From: Chryseobacterium viscerum
GTDB taxonomy: Bacteria > Bacteroidota > Bacteroidia > Flavobacteriales > Weeksellaceae
Direction: 5' to 3'
DNA length: 64,000 nucleotides
Assembly: GCF_025949665.1 (NCBI RefSeq)
Contig: NZ_JAPDFT010000005.1
Span: 62,001 to 126,000, forward strand
This document shows positions 60,748-64,000 of this stretch, in pieces. How positions within the stretch are numbered: the stretch's first letter is position 1; every line of letters starts with the position of its first letter. The notes under the pieces are model-generated. The model worked only from the letters and a program-made list of their open reading frames with translations, ran no database searches and was not told where the DNA came from. Both the position numbers and the translations under genes were made by a program.

Positions 60748-61255
60748 AGAGAAATTAAAAGATATTAAGGCATTTGTATTTGATGTTGACGGAGTTTTCA
60801 CAGACGGAAGTGTTTATCTACTTCCCGGAGGAAATATGTGCAGGGTAATGAATGTTCTGGACGGATATGCAGTAGTAAAGGCATTAAAAAATAACTATTT
60901 GATTGGAGTGATTACCGGTGGAAATGATGAAATGGTAAAACACAGAATCAATTATCTGGGTATCCAGGATTACTACCCTAAATCCCACAACAAAATAGAG
61001 GATTTTGAAGATTTTAAGAAGAAACATAACCTTAAAAATGAAGAAATCCTGACGATGGGTGATGATCTTCCGGATATTCATATTATGGAAAGTTCAGCTA
61101 TTGCGGCATGCCCTGAAAATGCAGTTCCTGAGGTAAAAGGAATCTCCGATTATATTTCTCCGAAAAAAGGAGGAGCCGGAGCAGTACGCGATGTGATTGA
61201 ACAGGTAATGAAGGTGCAGGGAAACTGGCATGATGATAATACTCAATCTGTATAA
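60737..61255 (+). CDS. kdsC: KDO-8-phosphate phosphatase (KdsC-type HAD-IIIA)
   Basis: 172 residues. AFVFDVDGVFTDGSVYLLPGGNMCRVMNVLDGYAV holds the HAD motif I (Asp-x-Asp), VITGGNDEMV motif II, and GDDLPDIHIME motif III, with Lys in SHNKIEDF. It hydrolyses KDO-8-phosphate in lipid A core synthesis. It overlaps the DUF2520 gene and precedes maf by 8 bp, forming a three-gene operon. Confidence 0.92.
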   Translation: MGYKEKLKDIKAFVFDVDGVFTDGSVYLLPGGNMCRVMNVLDGYAVVKALKNNYLIGVITGGNDEMVKHRINYLGIQDYYPKSHNKIEDFEDFKKKHNLKNEEILTMGDDLPDIHIMESSAIAACPENAVPEVKGISDYISPKKGGAGAVRDVIEQVMKVQGNWHDDNTQSV

Positions 61256-61263
61256 TTACCGGT

Positions 61264-61827
61264 ATGAAATTACTTTTAGCATCTCAATCGCCAAGAAGAA
61301 AAGAACTTCTTTCAAGCCTTGGTTTTGAATTTGAAGTCGTAAAAATTGACTGTGAGGAAATTCTTCCTGCACATATAAAAATTGAAGAAGCCGCAGCTTA
61401 CCTGTCTGATTTAAAAGCTGATGCTTTCAGACCTCTGGAGGTAGATGAAGTCCTACTGACTGCTGATACTGTAGTAGCTATTGACAATCAGATTCTTGGA
61501 AAGCCCAAAGATGAAGCTGACGCCTTTATGATGCTTCAAAGCCTTTCAGGAAGAACCCATCAGGTTTACACAGGAATTACTATCAAAACGGCAGATAAAT
61601 CTATTACCGAAACCGATGTTGCCGATGTTACTCTTGATAAGCTCTCTGATAAAGAAATAAACTATTATATTCAAAACTATAAGCCTTTCGATAAAGCGGG
61701 CAGCTATGGTATTCAGGAATGGCTTGGAATGGCAAAGATCACAAGCCTTACAGGAAGTTTTTATACCATTATGGGACTTCCTACCCACCTTGTTTACAAA
61801 ATATTGAAAGAAACCTCTATGATTTAA
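61264..61827 (+). CDS. maf: Maf-family nucleotide pyrophosphatase
   Basis: 187 residues. KLLLASQSPRRKELLSSLGFEFEVV is the Maf signature, with ADTVVAIDNQILGKPKDEADAFMMLQSLSGRTHQVYTG and the substrate-binding FDKAGSYGIQEW. It hydrolyses non-canonical or canonical dNTP/NTPs as a house-cleaning enzyme. Third gene of the DUF2520-kdsC-maf operon. Confidence 0.95.
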   Translation: MKLLLASQSPRRKELLSSLGFEFEVVKIDCEEILPAHIKIEEAAAYLSDLKADAFRPLEVDEVLLTADTVVAIDNQILGKPKDEADAFMMLQSLSGRTHQVYTGITIKTADKSITETDVADVTLDKLSDKEINYYIQNYKPFDKAGSYGIQEWLGMAKITSLTGSFYTIMGLPTHLVYKILKETSMI

Positions 61828-61977
61828 GAAATTATTGAAGTTTCGAATATCAGTTAAAGAAGAAATAAAATATTTCCACAAGAAATATAAATATTATTCA
61901 TTATAAAATTTTATTATTTTTACAAAATCATCAAACTGCTGATAATAAAAAGCAGATTAGCAAGTTATAATTGAATA

Positions 61978-64000
61978 ATGAAAAAGAATATATTATTCCT
62001 TTTAGTGATATGCCTTGTTGCTTCCTGTGCTACCAAGACAAAAAAGCCGGAGCAGCGATCAAAGCTATTGAAAGGATTTTCCACATATTATAATACTCTT
62101 TTTAATGCGAAAGATGCATTAAACAGTGAGTTTACAACCAGAGATAAAGGACATAAAGATAATTTTTATGCCCCTTATATTCCTATTCTTACCTATGAAG
62201 AACAGCCTTTAGGAAGTGATCTTGGACAATCGGAGGCTTTTGCCGAAAACTCCATGAAAATGGCTGAAGTAGCCAACAAACCTTCAGGAAGAGGAAATTC
62301 CGGAATACCGAATATCCCTGGTGGGCCACAAGGAAATGCCCCTGCAAGACCTGACGGAGAACAAGGTAAAGGAGCTACCACTCTTGAAATTGCAGAAGCA
62401 AAAGCTTTAAAAGCAATTAATAAATATTCTGTCACCAGAAACGGTGAAGAGAAAAATAAACAGATTTTTGATGCCTATATGATTCTTGCCCAGGCGAGAA
62501 TTTATAGAGGTAAATCCCTGGAAGCGCTGGATGCTCTTAATTATGTGTTCACCCACATGAAAGACGATAAAAGAATTGCACTGGCAAGAATTTATCAGGG
62601 TCTTGCCTATGATCAAATCAAAGATTATCACAGAGCTCATGAAACTTTTGCTAAACTGAAAGGAGAAGACATTAATAAAAGCTATGCAAAACTGCTGAGC
62701 ATCTATTATTCTGAATCTCTGTTGGATGCAGGTAAAAAGGAAGAGGCCGCCAAAGAACTTGATGAAGCTTTTGAACTGAACAGCAACAGAAAACTAAAGA
62801 GTAGAATTGCTTATCTGAGAGGTCAGGTTTTAGAAAATCTGAACCAGAATGACAAAGCAAGAGAAAGCTATACCGCAGCATATAAATATGCCAATGATTT
62901 TGAGTTTGAAGTAAAATCTCAGATTGCCATTGCTAAAACTTTTAATGGTAAAGGTGACTATGCCGGAGCCAAAAATTATCTGGAAGGAATCAGTAAGAAA
63001 GGTACTTACGGTTCCAGAAAAAATGAATTTTATTATGCTTTAGGTTTAATGGCCAACAAAGCGGGAAAAAAAGATGAAGCCCAACAATTCTTCAGAAAAT
63101 CTCTTTTTGAAAAGGTTTCTGACCCTCAGATCCGTGGATTGGCTTATTACGAAATAGGTAAAAGCTATCTTGACAAGAATGATTACATTGGAGCCGGAAG
63201 CTATTATGACTCTGCGCTTGCAGTAATGACATATGAGCCCTCAAAAATCCTTTTAAAAGACCAGTCTGCCTACATCAAAAAGATTTCAAAGAATTATTAT
63301 CTGATCAAAAAGAATGACAGTATTCTTTCACTGGCCAAGATGGATGAGGGCCAGAAAACAGACTATTTCACCAAATATATAGCCAAATTAAAGATTAAAG
63401 AGGAAAAAGAGGAACAGGAAAGAAGACGCGCAGAAAGGAGCAAAGGATTTGATACCGGAGACTATAGCGCTAATTCTATTTTTGCAAATAGCTCCAATGC
63501 TTTTGAGGATTTCGGAGTGACTACCAAAGGATTTTACTTCGGAAACACCGGAACTGTAAGTAAAGGAACATCTACCTTTAAACAAGTCTGGGGAGATCGT
63601 GCTCTTGCTGATAACTGGCGTTTTTCCAAGAAAATGGCTTCCATTGAAGATATGAAAAATGAAGCCCTGGGAGTAACTTCAGCACCTAATCCTAGACGTT
63701 TTGAGCCCTCTTACTATATTGAGCAGATCCCTACAGATCAAGGCAAATTGTCTCAGTTGAAAAAGGACAGAGATACCGCTTCATTAGGTCTGGGAATTAT
63801 GTATCAGAACTATTTTACCAACACTCCCCTAGCTACAAAAACGCTGTATGATCTTGTAGATGTAAAACCGGAAGAAAAGGTAATGCTGCAGGCATTGTAT
63901 GAGATTTTTGCCATGAATTATGAGAAAAATCCACAGGCTTCTGAAAGAGCAAAACAGATTCTCTTAGCAGATTATCCCTACACTTCTTATGCTGAATTTG
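61978..64000 (+). CDS. porW: PorW/SprE-like T9SS lipoprotein (3' truncated by window)
   Basis: The frame is open to the end of the window (at least 674 residues). MKKNILFLLVICLVASCATKTKK is a lipoprotein signal (lipobox VASC). TPR-like repeats run from about residue 140 to 440 (ARIYQGLAYDQIKDYHRAHETFAKLKG; YALGLMANKAGKKDEAQQFFRKSL), followed by KKIKEEKEEQERRRAERSKGFDTGDYSANSIFAN and a KGFYFGNTG segment. This is the layout of PorW/SprE, required for type IX secretion and gliding. It fits the T9SS cargo elsewhere in the window. Confidence 0.85.
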   Translation, partial: MKKNILFLLVICLVASCATKTKKPEQRSKLLKGFSTYYNTLFNAKDALNSEFTTRDKGHKDNFYAPYIPILTYEEQPLGSDLGQSEAFAENSMKMAEVANKPSGRGNSGIPNIPGGPQGNAPARPDGEQGKGATTLEIAEAKALKAINKYSVTRNGEEKNKQIFDAYMILAQARIYRGKSLEALDALNYVFTHMKDDKRIALARIYQGLAYDQIKDYHRAHETFAKLKGEDINKSYAKLLSIYYSESLLDAGKKEEAAKELDEAFELNSNRKLKSRIAYLRGQVLENLNQNDKARESYTAAYKYANDFEFEVKSQIAIAKTFNGKGDYAGAKNYLEGISKKGTYGSRKNEFYYALGLMANKAGKKDEAQQFFRKSLFEKVSDPQIRGLAYYEIGKSYLDKNDYIGAGSYYDSALAVMTYEPSKILLKDQSAYIKKISKNYYLIKKNDSILSLAKMDEGQKTDYFTKYIAKLKIKEEKEEQERRRAERSKGFDTGDYSANSIFANSSNAFEDFGVTTKGFYFGNTGTVSKGTSTFKQVWGDRALADNWRFSKKMASIEDMKNEALGVTSAPNPRRFEPSYYIEQIPTDQGKLSQLKKDRDTASLGLGIMYQNYFTNTPLATKTLYDLVDVKPEEKVMLQALYEIFAMNYEKNPQASERAKQILLADYPYTSYAEF

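Overview
The window looks like chromosomal DNA from a low-GC Flavobacteriales bacterium, most likely Chryseobacterium or a close relative. Reasons: signal peptides ending in Ala-Gln, type IX secretion (T9SS) C-terminal sorting domains, a GLPGLI protein, a PorW/SprE lipoprotein, DUF5690 and DUF4421 proteins, TonB-dependent receptors with an N-terminal carboxypeptidase-regulatory-like domain, and promoters of the Bacteroidetes type (TAnnTTTG, sometimes with an upstream TTTG). I see no transposase, integrase, phage gene, rRNA or CRISPR array.

Layout. 1-10.5 kb: end of a GH3-family gene, two small lipoproteins, two paralogous membrane-anchored endonuclease/exonuclease/phosphatase (EEP) proteins, rhomboid protease and mutL on the minus strand, then a DUF1275 membrane protein, a UspA-like protein and a two-component system. 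10.7-20.1 kb: a phosphonate-type scavenging locus made of an XRE-cupin regulator, TonB receptor, DUF5690 transporter, TIGR03364-type FAD oxidoreductase, PhnX-like HAD hydrolase and a secreted T9SS phosphodiesterase. 20-23.4 kb: GNAT, MocR-type regulator and an XRE regulator. 23.4-24.1 kb: a duplicated tRNA array (Leu-TAG, Gly-GCC, Leu-TAA) in which one Gly copy has decayed. 24.2-31 kb: DUF3127, aat, an EamA exporter, a lipoprotein, a TPR protein, an MDR oxidoreductase, a Crp-like regulator and glmM. 32-42.9 kb: DUF4421, feoAB plus a Cys-rich partner, GLPGLI and TonB-type proteins, DinB, a JmjC-like protein and a T9SS protein. 43-44.8 kb: an M14 peptidase. 44.9-53.4 kb: the NAD/ADP-ribose cluster described below. 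53.5-64 kb: DUF1579 lipoprotein, dinD, lepA, an ECF sigma/anti-sigma/sensor operon, and DUF2520, kdsC, maf and porW at the right edge (porW is cut by the window end).

The two regions most worth attention are these. (1) 44.9-53.4 kb is a minus-strand set of twelve genes: NrtR-like Nudix regulator, NADAR, 2OG-Fe(II) oxygenase, small charged protein, vWA protein, short PurA paralog, a possible ADP-ribosyltransferase-fold protein, macrodomain, class III-like sirtuin, ADP-ribosylglycohydrolase, KptA and a PPP-type phosphatase. Four copies of one 21-bp palindrome lie upstream of the Nudix gene, NADAR (two copies) and the long operon, so the set reads as one regulon for NAD-derived ADP-ribose chemistry and RNA 2'-phosphate removal. 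(2) 10.7-20.1 kb has the parts for moving a phosphonate across the outer and inner membranes, deaminating it and cleaving its C-P bond. A shared palindrome upstream of both the receptor operon and the secreted phosphodiesterase ties the two transcription units together.
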